From an uncultured Vampirovibrio sp. (GTDB lineage Bacteria > Cyanobacteriota > Vampirovibrionia > Gastranaerophilales > Gastranaerophilaceae), in NCBI GenBank assembly GCA_910583875.1, contig CAJTXT010000001.1, forward strand, positions 310,001 to 374,000: a DNA stretch of 64,000 bases. The letters run 5' to 3'. Positions 16,059 to 25,406 of the stretch are shown piece after piece. A model generated the notes under the pieces. That model did not search any database. It was not told where the DNA came from and saw only the letters and a list, made by a program, of their open reading frames with translations. Position numbers and translations under genes: made by a program. Positions within the stretch are counted from its first letter, which is position 1; the number at the start of each line of letters is the position of its first letter.

Positions 16059-16781
16059 TTATTCTATTTTTTTATATATTTTATTATTTGAAAAATCTTT
16101 AAAATTAACTCTGCCTGCGGTTGCTACATAGTTTAAATTTAGACCTTTATGTAATTTATCCAATTTGATAACAACTTTTATACAATTTCTATTGTCTATA
16201 ATTTCATTTTTTGGAAGAAAATGTATAAAAATCAATGAATTATCTTGTGTATCAAGATATATTGAATTTGGTGAATTTATAACATTATATAAATTATATA
16301 ATTGTTCTTTTGATAACTTTTGAGCAAGATTTTTTCTATCTCCAATAAGATGAGAAACTCTTGAATCTTGCATTGTTATTAAAGGTGTTTTAAGGTTAAT
16401 AGAAGATTTTTGTAATATTTCAAAAGTATCAGAACCTACCCAAGCAGCAATTTCTTTATTGCCTTTTGGTTTTGAAATATCAATTAAAGCATTATCTATA
16501 AAATTAATAAAAGATTTTTCCTTATGTGGATTTGAAGCCATTTTTGAAAGAAAATCATATTTGATTTTTTCGGGCATATCTTTAACTTTATTCCACGCTT
16601 GTACATCAATACCCCAAGCAGATTTTCCTATATTAGTTTCCCAACCTGCATCGGGTCTTAAGTAATAATAATTTGAGTCGTTTTTGAACCCGCCGCTGCG
16701 GGCGCCGTCATTAAATTTATAGATTGGAATTTCTTTTATTTCTCCGCCGACTTTTACTTTTTGTGTAATGTTATTTGTCAT
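16059..16781 (-). CDS. Phage-associated toxin/nuclease-domain protein (PBECR-like)
   Basis: 240 residues. The second half (RVSHLIGDRKNLAQKLS, LYNLYNVINSPNSIYLD, NCIKVVIKLDK, LNYVATAG) follows the pattern of phage Barnase-EndoU-ColicinE5-RelE-like nuclease domains, which have an 'h......P..i' strand and an alternating basic beta sheet. The first half is acidic and helical. It lies upstream of the truncated tail gene on the same strand, consistent with a phage origin. The domain call is by pattern only; the catalytic residues cannot be named safely. Confidence 0.45.
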   Translation of the reverse strand: MTNNITQKVKVGGEIKEIPIYKFNDGARSGGFKNDSNYYYLRPDAGWETNIGKSAWGIDVQAWNKVKDMPEKIKYDFLSKMASNPHKEKSFINFIDNALIDISKPKGNKEIAAWVGSDTFEILQKSSINLKTPLITMQDSRVSHLIGDRKNLAQKLSKEQLYNLYNVINSPNSIYLDTQDNSLIFIHFLPKNEIIDNRNCIKVVIKLDKLHKGLNLNYVATAGRVNFKDFSNNKIYKKIE

Positions 16782-16929
16782 TGTTTTTTTACCATTTAAT
16801 TTAAATCTAAGTTAAAAATAAGTTGGTCAAGTTTTAGACTGGCTCTGACAGCTTACTCTTTAGAGCAAAAATCACATGATGGAGAAAATATAATTTTCAT
16901 AAATTAGATTTCTTCTTTGCTTCCAATTG

Positions 16930-17888
16930 ACTCAATTTTTCTCTTAATTTAAAATATGTTATAATCAACATCAACCAATGTTAAATACTTAGTAGATTTT
17001 GATTTTCTCTTAATTTAAAATATGTTATAATAACCAGAAAAACACAAAAAATATTTTGTTCAGTTTTGATTTTCTCTTAATTTAAAATATGTTATAATAT
17101 AACAAAGTTATTAACTTAGACACTTATTGTTTTGATTTTCTCTTAATTTAAAATATGTTATAATGACGAGCAAAAAGAGGAAATCAAACGCACAGTTTTG
17201 ATTTTCTCTTAATTTAAAATATGTTATAATAGCGTCAAGTTTTTGGTTCTCATCAGGAGTGTTTTGATTTTCTCTTAATTTAAAATATGTTATAATTTAG
17301 TAGATATTCAATTTAACGGAGCCGTGGTTTTGATTTTCTCTTAATTTAAAATATGTTATAATGTATTTCTTCAACATAAACAACATGACCTTGTTTTGAT
17401 TTTCTCTTAATTTAAAATATGTTATAATCCTTGTGCTTACCGATCCTCCGTATGGTTCGTTTTGATTTTCTCTTAATTTAAAATATGTTATAATGAATAT
17501 TCAAATTATAAATTGTATAAAATTGTTTTGATTTTCTCTTAATTTAAAATATGTTATAATTGGAAAAAATTACAATAGTATTAGGAATAGTTTTGATTTT
17601 CTCTTAATTTAAAATATGTTATAATCAAACGTTAGGTAAATATTTACAAGATAATGTTTTGATTTTCTCTTAATTTAAAATATGTTATAATTTGCGTGTC
17701 GGTCTTCGTGTGCCACCGTTGTTTTGATTTTCTCTTAATTTAAAATATGTTATAATAAAGCGACATTGATATTCTTGACGACCGTTGTTTTGATTTTCTC
17801 TTAATTTAAAATATGTTATAATCAGTTGTAAAGTTAATAATATAATCCGCATGTTTTGATTTTCTCTTAATTTAAAATATGTTATAAT
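16930..17888 (+). CRISPR. Type II-C CRISPR array, 15 repeats and 14 spacers
   Basis: The 36-bp repeat begins GTTTTGATTTTCTC, continues TTAATTTAAAA and ends TATGTTATAAT. Repeats start at 16930, 16996, 17063, 17129, 17195, 17261, 17327, 17393, 17459, 17525, 17590, 17656, 17721, 17787 and 17853. Spacers are 29-31 bp and all different. The first repeat has a degenerate 5' part (ACTCAATTTTTCTC) and the second a single G-to-A at base 1, so the low-coordinate end is the old end. Orientation is set by the GTTTT start and by the predicted tracrRNA. Every repeat ends in an extended -10 (TGTTATAAT), as in other II-C systems. Confidence 0.98.
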
Positions 17889-17892
17889 AGGA

Positions 17893-17921
17893 TATACAAA
17901 ATAGACAAAATAATATATAAT
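17893..17921 (+). promoter_or_regulatory. Predicted tracrRNA promoter
   Basis: TATACA (17893-17898, four of six matches to the -35 consensus) and a perfect TATAAT (17916-17921) are 17 bp apart, immediately after the last CRISPR repeat. The start would be near 17928. Confidence 0.55.
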
Positions 17922-17927
17922 AATTGC

Positions 17928-18030
17928 ATAACATACTTTAAGTTAAGGGACCAGTCAGAATAAAGCAAAGAATAATTTAGACCTCTAGTGTCACTTATAA
18001 GACTGCTACGTATAAATTGATTCTTACTAA
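17928..18030 (+). ncRNA. Predicted tracrRNA
   Basis: Bases 17932-17961 pair with the 5' part of the CRISPR repeat: CATA-C-TTTAA-G-TTAAG-G-GA against the complement CATATTTTAAATTAAGAGA. The two A-to-G differences are G-U tolerant, there is one C-A mismatch and a short internal bulge, and then TCAGAAT pairs with the GTTTTGA end of the repeat. This bulged duplex is what Cas9 needs. Downstream, TAGTGTC (17986-17992) and GACTGCTA (18001-18008) form a hairpin with an 8-base loop. The 3' end is not defined; I see no strong terminator. Confidence 0.7.
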
Positions 18031-18069
18031 AATTTAATAAATTCATGATATAGACATTTTACCAACAAA

Positions 18070-18417
18070 TTACCAAAATGTCATCTGTTGTTCTATGTTT
18101 TCACCCAAATTTTTCTTATATTTTGAAGGATTATAATCTGCCTTTTCAATACATACAGAATTACTCCATTGTCTGTCGGTTAAATAAAAAACATGAACTT
18201 GTCCTGTTGTAGGTGCCAGTTTCTTAATTAAATTTATGTATTTTTCTGTTTTATCATAAGTAACACAAGAACGAACATATATTGAATTCTGAAGCATAAA
18301 ATAACCTAGTTTTAAAAGGTCTTTCCTAAAATTATTTGCCATACGTAAATCTTCTTTATCTACTACAGGCAAATCAAAACAAACAAAAAGCCAGCCCATT
18401 CGGTATTTACTCTTCAT
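18070..18417 (-). CDS. cas2: CRISPR-associated endoribonuclease/adaptor Cas2
   Basis: 115 residues. The N-terminus MGWLFVCFDLP carries the conserved Asp after the first beta strand. LLKLGYFMLQNSIYVRSC follows, then GQVHVFYLTDRQW, the usual ferredoxin-like Cas2 pattern for type II systems. It works with Cas1 in spacer integration. Its start overlaps the cas1 stop by 11 bp. It is the last gene of the cas operon and runs convergently toward the tracrRNA. Confidence 0.95.
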   Translation of the reverse strand: MKSKYRMGWLFVCFDLPVVDKEDLRMANNFRKDLLKLGYFMLQNSIYVRSCVTYDKTEKYINLIKKLAPTTGQVHVFYLTDRQWSNSVCIEKADYNPSKYKKNLGENIEQQMTFW

Positions 18418-19357
18418 ATTCGCGATTTTTCTGTGTATCTTTATATAAATATTGTTCTTTTATATTAGGTAAAAATATTTCAGAACTGTCAAATTTAGAA
18501 AAAGCACTTGCAATTTCTTCTATATAAATATCTATAATATCAACTATTTTATAACTATTTTCTTTATAATGTATACGATAATTTTTTAAGCAGCTTGGAA
18601 TAAATTTTATCCATTCTTGAATTTCTTCATTTTCAAATTCATCGGAATAATTCTTAGAAAAATAGTATAAATATAAATCAATAAAAGCTCTGAACGGTTC
18701 TGTTAAATCATAAACTAACGGTGTTGTTTTATAATTACCTGTATGATGAATGCCCAAATTGGGAAGCAAACCATGTATTAAAATTGAACGATAAATTAAA
18801 GTTTTTAAAATTGCATAGCCATAATTCAAACACGCATTTTCAAAACTTTGTGCATTTTGATGTTCTCTTTTCATAGGTTCACTTAGAAAGAAAAAATAAT
18901 CTTTCCAGTACTGCTTAGCAATATTTGCTTCATTCATAAGAGGTTTATTTATTAAATTATACAGGTTATGAGCGTCACAACCAATTATGTCTAAAACCGC
19001 AGCTTGATTTAATGCTTTTTGTTTTACTATCTTTTTCCACAAACTTATAGTAAATTCTTCATTTTGTTCAATTTGATTTTTAAAAACTTTGGTTTTGACT
19101 ATTCTTGCTAATGGAACGCTCCAGCCAATCGGTTGAAAGGCCCTGTCACAATGCTGAATAACAACATTATTTTTCAATAAAGCAGCTATTGAATTATTAG
19201 AAAAAGAAACAGCAGGAGTGCATACGATTACAGCTTTAATATCATCAATAGGTAATTTATAGCATTCACCTGTTGACTTTACTTCACAAAACAAAAGCCC
19301 TTTATCAACAGATATATAGCTTCCATTTTTTGTTAGATGCAGAATATGGTAACTCAT
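18407..19357 (-). CDS. cas1: CRISPR-associated integrase Cas1
   Basis: 316 residues. The catalytic region is recognisable: the acidic residue in SFENACLNYGYAIL, the histidine in NLGIHHTG and the acidic pair in YDLTEPFRAFID. The N-terminal beta domain has ILHLTKNGSYISVDKG. It integrates new spacers with Cas2. It starts 31 bp after the cas9 stop in the same operon. No cas4 or csn2 follows, consistent with subtype II-C. Confidence 0.97.
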   Translation of the reverse strand: MSYHILHLTKNGSYISVDKGLLFCEVKSTGECYKLPIDDIKAVIVCTPAVSFSNNSIAALLKNNVVIQHCDRAFQPIGWSVPLARIVKTKVFKNQIEQNEEFTISLWKKIVKQKALNQAAVLDIIGCDAHNLYNLINKPLMNEANIAKQYWKDYFFFLSEPMKREHQNAQSFENACLNYGYAILKTLIYRSILIHGLLPNLGIHHTGNYKTTPLVYDLTEPFRAFIDLYLYYFSKNYSDEFENEEIQEWIKFIPSCLKNYRIHYKENSYKIVDIIDIYIEEIASAFSKFDSSEIFLPNIKEQYLYKDTQKNREYEE

Positions 19358-19388
19358 AGACTACATTTTAATTGTTTTTTATAAATTG

Positions 19389-22300
19389 TCAATTCTTTTG
19401 TTTATAAAATCCTGCTATTGATAAATTTTTTACACTAGGAGGGATTTCTTGGCCAATATTGTTTTCTATAAGAGTTTCTCCTTTAGATTTTATTGTTCTT
19501 AACTTATAAACCCCCTTTGGATAAGTAAGCGCACCAGCTTTAAAGTCATTTGGTATTTCAATCAAACATCCGGAATAGAATATTTCACCACCGTTATAGA
19601 GTTTACAGCCCATTTCAATGAGTGTGTCTTTTACTTCTTTTGTTGATTTATTTGCATAAATTGGCATTACTTTTATATTACCTTTTTCATCATAGTACAA
19701 TATTTGTCCTTTTGCTTGGTCAGAAGTTTTAAATTGTCCCATACTTCCTTTACTTCCAAAATCAACATATTCACCCAATCGTTCTCGACCATTTTTATCA
19801 TACGTTAGTTTAATAGATTTTAAACTTACTTTTAATAATACTCTCCTAACTTTTGTTTTTAGTTTTGGATGTGTATAATTTTTTAGCAATGTTTTAAATT
19901 CTTCCTTAGATAGATTCTCACTTTTTTCTTTTAAATCAACTTTTATTCTTTCATCAATTATTTTATCTATATCTCCTTTTTCTAACTCAGACAATAGAAT
20001 TTTGTGAGTAAGAAAAAACTTATTATCTTTATCTAGTTTTTTTCCGAAAGGATTATCTTTAGGCTGAATTCGTTTTTTATTTTGTTTCTTATGACTTAAC
20101 GGAATAGGTATAACATTGGGCATAGACTTATTTATTAAATCTATTATTTCTATGCGATGTTTATTTTTTTCGTTCATAAACATTTGAGAAAAACTTATTA
20201 AAATTGCATCTTGTGCATGGTGTCTATTATCGTTTCTATCTTTTTCTAAGCCATAATAATTCAACATTTTATGAGTGATAGAACCATTTGTTGTATAAAT
20301 ATAACGCTTTTCACCTTTTACCTGTAAACCCCAACCAAATACAAATGCTGTTATTTTTTGTGCAACCTTAGATATATATGAGGTATCAGATAATAAATTA
20401 TTCTTTTCTATAAGTTCCCAACATTGTTCTTCTGGACTTGTTAAAAGAAGATATTTTTTTAATGCTAATTCATACTCTTTTTTAGCAACATAATAATCTT
20501 TCATTTTCGAATTCAATTTTGGTTTTTTAGGTTTCGGATACCTATCTAAAATATGAGAAACTCTTTTTAAATATTCACCCCATTCTTCATCTGTTTTATC
20601 TTGTTTAAACCAATCATAAGGTGTTCTGTCTTTTTTTTCTTTTCTATTTACGTATGGTAAGCAAAGTATCTTGTTATACAATGCATCACACCCCATAAAA
20701 CTTCTGGGGAAAATATGTTCAATATCATAGTTATCTATATCCGATGGGGCTATTTTCTGTCCTGTATAATAACATTGGTAATTCTGTTCTTCTAAAAGTT
20801 TCATTTTGACAAGTTTTTTTATTGAATATTCATCACCAAGTTTTTCTTTTATATCATCATTCTTTTTTCTTAATTTTTCATAATATGAAGCAGTTGCATC
20901 AGCTTTATTTTTTGAGAATAAAGAATTAGCAGACCCATCTCTTATAAACTCAAAAATAACTTTATCAGGTGTACCATATTCTTTCTTTAACTTTAATAAT
21001 AAATCTCTAAATAATTGCAACCTATTCCTTACAATAGGATTTGTAATTGAACCTATAAAAATATCTGTTTGTTTTCGCTCATCCGTTGATTTTATATACA
21101 TTATTTCCCTATTATCAGGAACATAAAGATTATTCCAATCACCAATTTTTGACACCATTTCATCAATTTCTTCTTTAGTAATAGGATTATTAGTTGAGGT
21201 TTTATCTATAAACTCTGATAAATCAACATCATGAGGATATAATTCACCTGCCAATATTATTTTATTCATTATTTGACAAGCACGTTTACAAAAAGAAGAT
21301 CTACCAGATGTATTAACAGTAATCTTTTCGAGTTTATTTAACTCCTTAAAGTATTTTCGTGGAATCCCTATTGCTGATGAAATATCAGTATCTGTTATTG
21401 TAAAAGAAGGATTTTTGCCCAATTTTAATTCTTTATGCTGTTTTATCCAACTAGGCAATTTAGCTTCATATATTGATTTGATTTCATCAACTGATAATCT
21501 CGTTCCATTAGCACCATCCATATTTACATATCGCAAATTTTTCAACTGCATCAGTAAAGAAAAAATTATATACTCTAAATTACTCGACTTACAAACATTT
21601 CTTTTGGGTAATAATTTACACTTCATTATTATTCTGTTATCAAATCTTGGAACTTTTTGACTCAAAACTCCTTCTAAATCTTTAATTTTTCCTCTGAATT
21701 TCTGATATTTTTGTAAATTAAAAGAGGCATAAGCTATTTTTGCTTCACCATATAAAAATTCTTCAACTGGAATTTTTTTTAATGCCAAAATTTGTTTTTG
21801 TGCTTCCTGCCAAAGTTTTGAAAGTTCCTTTTTTACCAATTCTCTTGTTGTCGACATTGAAGAATTTCTAACTTTTGTCACATTTTCCAACGGAACAAAT
21901 TTTTTTAAATTTTCTGGATTTTTTTCTTCCCATAATTTTAATCTAACTGCTTCGTAATAACAGGGATACTTATATTCATCAGAAATAATTAATTCTTGTC
22001 CATTTTCAGTTGTATAATCTTTTATTAATTCTTTTCCTGTATTTTGTTCGTCTAGTGTAGCCCAAGGCAAAGAATCATCATAACCTCTTCTTTGAATTGC
22101 ACTATGCAATGCTTTATATATCTGCCATTCTTCTAATTTTTTACCTTGAAGTAGTGCTATTCTTAACAAACATGAAGTATATATTGTATCATCATTTTGA
22201 GATGAAAACTCTTTTGAAAAGCGTATATCTTGTTTTTCAAGTATTTCTAATCCGCAATCTGTCCAAAGGTTATTAAAATATTTTTCCCTTGATTTATGAG

Positions 22301-22460
22301 AATCTATTGTTCTGTGTATTCTTCGTGACTTTCTAATTCCATCTATGGAAGCATGATCTACATCAATAATTAATGAACCTAAACATTTAATATCAAAATC
22401 TTCTCTAACACAATAACCAATACTGGCTTTTCCCATATCAAATGCAAAAACTCTTGTCAT
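19389..22460 (-). CDS. cas9: Type II-C Cas9 endonuclease
   Basis: 1023 residues, a compact Cas9. RuvC-I is FAFDMGKASIGY with Asp8. The arginine-rich bridge helix is RKSRRIHRT with SHKSRE. RuvC-II has IFEF with Glu504. The HNH domain has DIEHIFPRS with His582, and an Asn in YNKIL. RuvC-III has RHHAQDAI with His747 and Asp751. All catalytic residues are present, so it should be an active RNA-guided nuclease. An AAGGAT ribosome binding site lies 5 bases before the ATG. It leads the cas9-cas1-cas2 operon and is divergent from the ABC permease genes. Confidence 0.97.
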   Translation of the reverse strand: MTRVFAFDMGKASIGYCVREDFDIKCLGSLIIDVDHASIDGIRKSRRIHRTIDSHKSREKYFNNLWTDCGLEILEKQDIRFSKEFSSQNDDTIYTSCLLRIALLQGKKLEEWQIYKALHSAIQRRGYDDSLPWATLDEQNTGKELIKDYTTENGQELIISDEYKYPCYYEAVRLKLWEEKNPENLKKFVPLENVTKVRNSSMSTTRELVKKELSKLWQEAQKQILALKKIPVEEFLYGEAKIAYASFNLQKYQKFRGKIKDLEGVLSQKVPRFDNRIIMKCKLLPKRNVCKSSNLEYIIFSLLMQLKNLRYVNMDGANGTRLSVDEIKSIYEAKLPSWIKQHKELKLGKNPSFTITDTDISSAIGIPRKYFKELNKLEKITVNTSGRSSFCKRACQIMNKIILAGELYPHDVDLSEFIDKTSTNNPITKEEIDEMVSKIGDWNNLYVPDNREIMYIKSTDERKQTDIFIGSITNPIVRNRLQLFRDLLLKLKKEYGTPDKVIFEFIRDGSANSLFSKNKADATASYYEKLRKKNDDIKEKLGDEYSIKKLVKMKLLEEQNYQCYYTGQKIAPSDIDNYDIEHIFPRSFMGCDALYNKILCLPYVNRKEKKDRTPYDWFKQDKTDEEWGEYLKRVSHILDRYPKPKKPKLNSKMKDYYVAKKEYELALKKYLLLTSPEEQCWELIEKNNLLSDTSYISKVAQKITAFVFGWGLQVKGEKRYIYTTNGSITHKMLNYYGLEKDRNDNRHHAQDAILISFSQMFMNEKNKHRIEIIDLINKSMPNVIPIPLSHKKQNKKRIQPKDNPFGKKLDKDNKFFLTHKILLSELEKGDIDKIIDERIKVDLKEKSENLSKEEFKTLLKNYTHPKLKTKVRRVLLKVSLKSIKLTYDKNGRERLGEYVDFGSKGSMGQFKTSDQAKGQILYYDEKGNIKVMPIYANKSTKEVKDTLIEMGCKLYNGGEIFYSGCLIEIPNDFKAGALTYPKGVYKLRTIKSKGETLIENNIGQEIPPSVKNLSIAGFYKQKN

Positions 22461-22576
22461 ACATATCCTTTTCTATTTTATAGTAACTTTTATGATAACA
22501 AATTAAACATCTTTTGTAAAATTAAAACTCTATATGACTAATTGCTAAAATATCAAATATATTCTAAAATTAGCGT

Positions 22577-23545
22577 ATGAATTTATTGGGATACATTATA
22601 AAAAGATTTTTTCAGACGATACCGTTATTATTCTTGGTATCTGTTATAAGCTTTTTCCTAATCAGACTTGCACCTGTTGACCCGTTAGCTGAATTAAAAT
22701 TAAATCCGTCAATTACGCAAGAAACTTTAGATTACGAAGTGCAGCGGTTGGGGTTAGATAAACCTGTTATTGTTCAATACGGTTTATGGCTTAAAAGCTT
22801 TGTTAAAGGAGATTTAGGCTATTGTACAACAGGCGAAAAAGTAGCCGATAAATTAATGGAGCGAATACCTAACACTTTATTATTAACAAGTTTTGTTATT
22901 TTATTCACGTGGATGGTTGGTATTCCGCTTGGTATTGTTGCTGCTCTTCATTGGCGAAAGCCGATAGACAGGATTTTAACAATACTCTCCAGTATCGGAA
23001 TGGCAATACCTTCTTTCTTTTTCGCATTATTATTGTTAATTTTCGCGGTAAAAACAGGGTGGTTCCCAACCGGAGGGCTTACAAGTTATAACTATTCGGA
23101 AATGACTCGATTTGAAAAATTGTTAGACATTCTGCACCATTTAGTTTTACCTGTTATCGTGCTTTTTACGATTTCTCTTTCGGGGTTGCAAAGACAAATG
23201 AGAGGAAATCTGTTAGATGTTCTGCAATCTGATTACGTTAAATTTGCACGTGCAAAAGGGTTAAGTGAAACAAAAGTTATTTATAAACATGCGCTGCGTA
23301 ATGCTATTAACCCGATGGTTACACTATTAGGATTTGAATTTGCCTCTCTTTTAAGCGGTGCCGCTTTAACTGAATACGTATTTCAATACCCCGGACTTGG
23401 CAGATTAATCCTTGAGGCTGTTATGAAATCAGACATCAACCTTGTAATGGCTTCATTAATGATTGGTACAATAATGCTTGTTTTAGGTAATCTTCTTGCC
23501 GATATTTTATTAAAATTGGTTGATCCGAGAGTGGAGGCTGTCTAA
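22577..23545 (+). CDS. ABC transporter permease, dipeptide/oligopeptide type (DppB-like)
   Basis: 322 residues, six membrane segments. The N-terminus MNLLGYIIKRFFQTIPLLFLVSV is typical, and the EAA loop reads YVKFARAKGLSETKVIYKHALRNA. It forms the membrane channel with the next gene (DppC-like). No ATPase or binding-protein gene is adjacent in the window, so the ligand is open. There is no ribosome binding site; a weak TATATT (22558-22563) lies 13 bp before the ATG. The stop overlaps the next start by one base. Confidence 0.9.
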   Translation: MNLLGYIIKRFFQTIPLLFLVSVISFFLIRLAPVDPLAELKLNPSITQETLDYEVQRLGLDKPVIVQYGLWLKSFVKGDLGYCTTGEKVADKLMERIPNTLLLTSFVILFTWMVGIPLGIVAALHWRKPIDRILTILSSIGMAIPSFFFALLLLIFAVKTGWFPTGGLTSYNYSEMTRFEKLLDILHHLVLPVIVLFTISLSGLQRQMRGNLLDVLQSDYVKFARAKGLSETKVIYKHALRNAINPMVTLLGFEFASLLSGAALTEYVFQYPGLGRLILEAVMKSDINLVMASLMIGTIMLVLGNLLADILLKLVDPRVEAV

Positions 23546-24642
23546 TGGCAAAACTTCCCGATATTCAATCATTTAATAAAGAAAATATTTTAAGAATCGT
23601 TTTAAAAGATAAATTTGCACGCACCGCATTTTGGATACTGGTTTTATTATATCTTGCAGTATTTTTAGCGTCCTTCATAAGCCCATATTCAAAAGAATAT
23701 TCAAATAGGAATAAATCATACTGTCCGCCGTCTAAAATTTACATAATAAACGAAAAAGGCAAGCTTTCATTGCCATATACATATAACTACATTCGTTATT
23801 TCGACAAAGAAAATTTCGACACAAAATATATGGAAGACAGAACTCACAAATACAAAGTAAAATACTTTGCAAAAGGTGAGAAATACAAATTATTCGGATT
23901 TATTCCATTTAACAGACATTTTTATGATGTTGAAAAAGGCGGGGAACTATACCTTTTAGGCACAGATATAAATGGCCGAGATAATTTTTCACGTCTGTTG
24001 TATGGCGGACAAATATCTTTAACAATAGGATTTCTTGCCTTATTGGTTTCGTTTCCATTGGGAATGTTATATGGCGGATTATCAGGTTATTTAGGCGGTA
24101 AAACCGACTTTATAATGATGAGAATAGCAGAAGCAATTATGTCTATTCCAAGTTTTTATTTACTAATTATTCTTGCTTCAATCTTGCCTGCAAATATGTC
24201 CAGCGCACAGCGTTTCACACTTATAGTTGTTATTCTTGCATTAATAGGATGGGCAGGATTTTCAAGAGTTGTAAGAGGAATGGTGCTTTCAATAAAGAAA
24301 AAAGAATTTGTTATTGCGTCAGAAGCAATAGGAGCTTCAAACTTACGAACAATCACAAAACACATACTTCCTCAAACAATAAGCTATGTAATTATAGCAA
24401 TGACACTTAGTGTTCCATCTTATATTCTCTCTGAATCCGGTTTAAGCTTTTTAGGATTAGGTATTCAACAGCCCGATGCAAGCTGGGGAAATATGCTTAA
24501 AGAAGCACAGGAATTTATTAATATCATTTCACGTCCTTGGCTTTTGACTCCGGGTTTTTTAATTTTTGTTGCAGTATTGGCTTTTAACGTAATAGGCGAT
24601 ACAATAAGAGATGTGCTGGATCCTAACAGTAAGGAAAGATAA
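23545..24642 (+). CDS. ABC transporter permease, dipeptide/oligopeptide type (DppC-like)
   Basis: 365 residues. A first membrane segment at about 30-50 is followed by an unusually long extracytoplasmic stretch of about 90 residues rich in Tyr and Lys. Then comes the standard DppC core beginning LYLLGTDINGRDNFSRLLYGG, with the EAA loop near EFVIASEAIGASNLRTITKH. It partners with the DppB-like protein in one operon. It is longer than the usual 280-300 residues because of the periplasmic insert, whose role is unknown. Confidence 0.9.
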   Translation: MAKLPDIQSFNKENILRIVLKDKFARTAFWILVLLYLAVFLASFISPYSKEYSNRNKSYCPPSKIYIINEKGKLSLPYTYNYIRYFDKENFDTKYMEDRTHKYKVKYFAKGEKYKLFGFIPFNRHFYDVEKGGELYLLGTDINGRDNFSRLLYGGQISLTIGFLALLVSFPLGMLYGGLSGYLGGKTDFIMMRIAEAIMSIPSFYLLIILASILPANMSSAQRFTLIVVILALIGWAGFSRVVRGMVLSIKKKEFVIASEAIGASNLRTITKHILPQTISYVIIAMTLSVPSYILSESGLSFLGLGIQQPDASWGNMLKEAQEFINIISRPWLLTPGFLIFVAVLAFNVIGDTIRDVLDPNSKER

Positions 24643-24647
24643 AACCA

Positions 24648-25361
24648 ATGGAAAATTTTTTTAATTATTTCCAAATACAAAATGCTGATATACTAATAAG
24701 AATTATTTTTGCAATAATTCTTGGTTCAATAATTGGATTAGAAAGAGAATTAACAAATAAATCTGCAGGCTTACGTACACAAATTATGGTATGTTTAGGT
24801 GCTTGTATATTTACAATTCTTTCAATACACGGTTTTGCAACAGCTGTTACCTTGTATCCGTTAGGAGACCCTTCAAGAGTTGCTGCCCAGATTATTACAG
24901 GTATAGGTTTTATAGGTGCAGGTACTGTTCTTCGTCAAGGTTTAACAGTAACTGGTTTAACAACTGCTTCAACTTTGTGGATTGTTGCTGCAATTGGTAT
25001 GGCTTGCGGCTGCGGTAAAATAAGCATTGCTGTAGTTTCTACAATTCTTTCAGTTGCTATTCTTGTTTTAATCAGAATTTTTGAACGTAAATTACTACCT
25101 CGAAACCTTAAACACATGAGGACTATTAAAATCTCCTTTATATGTAAATATGAAGAATATGATGAAGTTTACACAAAACTTACAGATATATTTCCTGAAA
25201 TTATAGACTATAAACATAGAACAATAGATGAAGAAGGCGATACATTAAAAATCACCGCTAAATTAGCATCTAATGAAAAAAATCCTGTAATGCAGATTTA
25301 CAGAAAATTGGATGAAATAAAAAATTTACAATCCGTAAGCGTAAAAGAAATATTTGATTAA
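24648..25361 (+). CDS. MgtC/SapB-family membrane protein
   Basis: 237 residues. IILGSIIGLERELTNKSAGLRTQ is followed by GACIFTILS, GIGFIGAGTVLRQG and TASTLWIVAAIGMACGCG, the complete MgtC transmembrane domain. A C-terminal ACT-like soluble domain of about 80 residues ends it. Family members are linked to magnesium limitation and intracellular survival. It begins 5 bp after the permease stop, so it is probably cotranscribed, though a functional link is not evident. Confidence 0.9.
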   Translation: MENFFNYFQIQNADILIRIIFAIILGSIIGLERELTNKSAGLRTQIMVCLGACIFTILSIHGFATAVTLYPLGDPSRVAAQIITGIGFIGAGTVLRQGLTVTGLTTASTLWIVAAIGMACGCGKISIAVVSTILSVAILVLIRIFERKLLPRNLKHMRTIKISFICKYEEYDEVYTKLTDIFPEIIDYKHRTIDEEGDTLKITAKLASNEKNPVMQIYRKLDEIKNLQSVSVKEIFD

Positions 25362-25406
25362 AATAAACAGAATGATGATATAATCTAATTGATTTGGGAA
25401 TTAAGT

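Noticed and set aside
17266..17285. -35 box within the CRISPR repeat (TTGATT)
   Set aside because: It would be 21 bp from the -10, too far; the extended -10 is sufficient explanation.
18053..18082. Terminator at the cas2 end (GACATTTT/AAAATGTC)
   Set aside because: An inverted repeat exists, but neither strand has a T run after it and the right arm lies within cas2.
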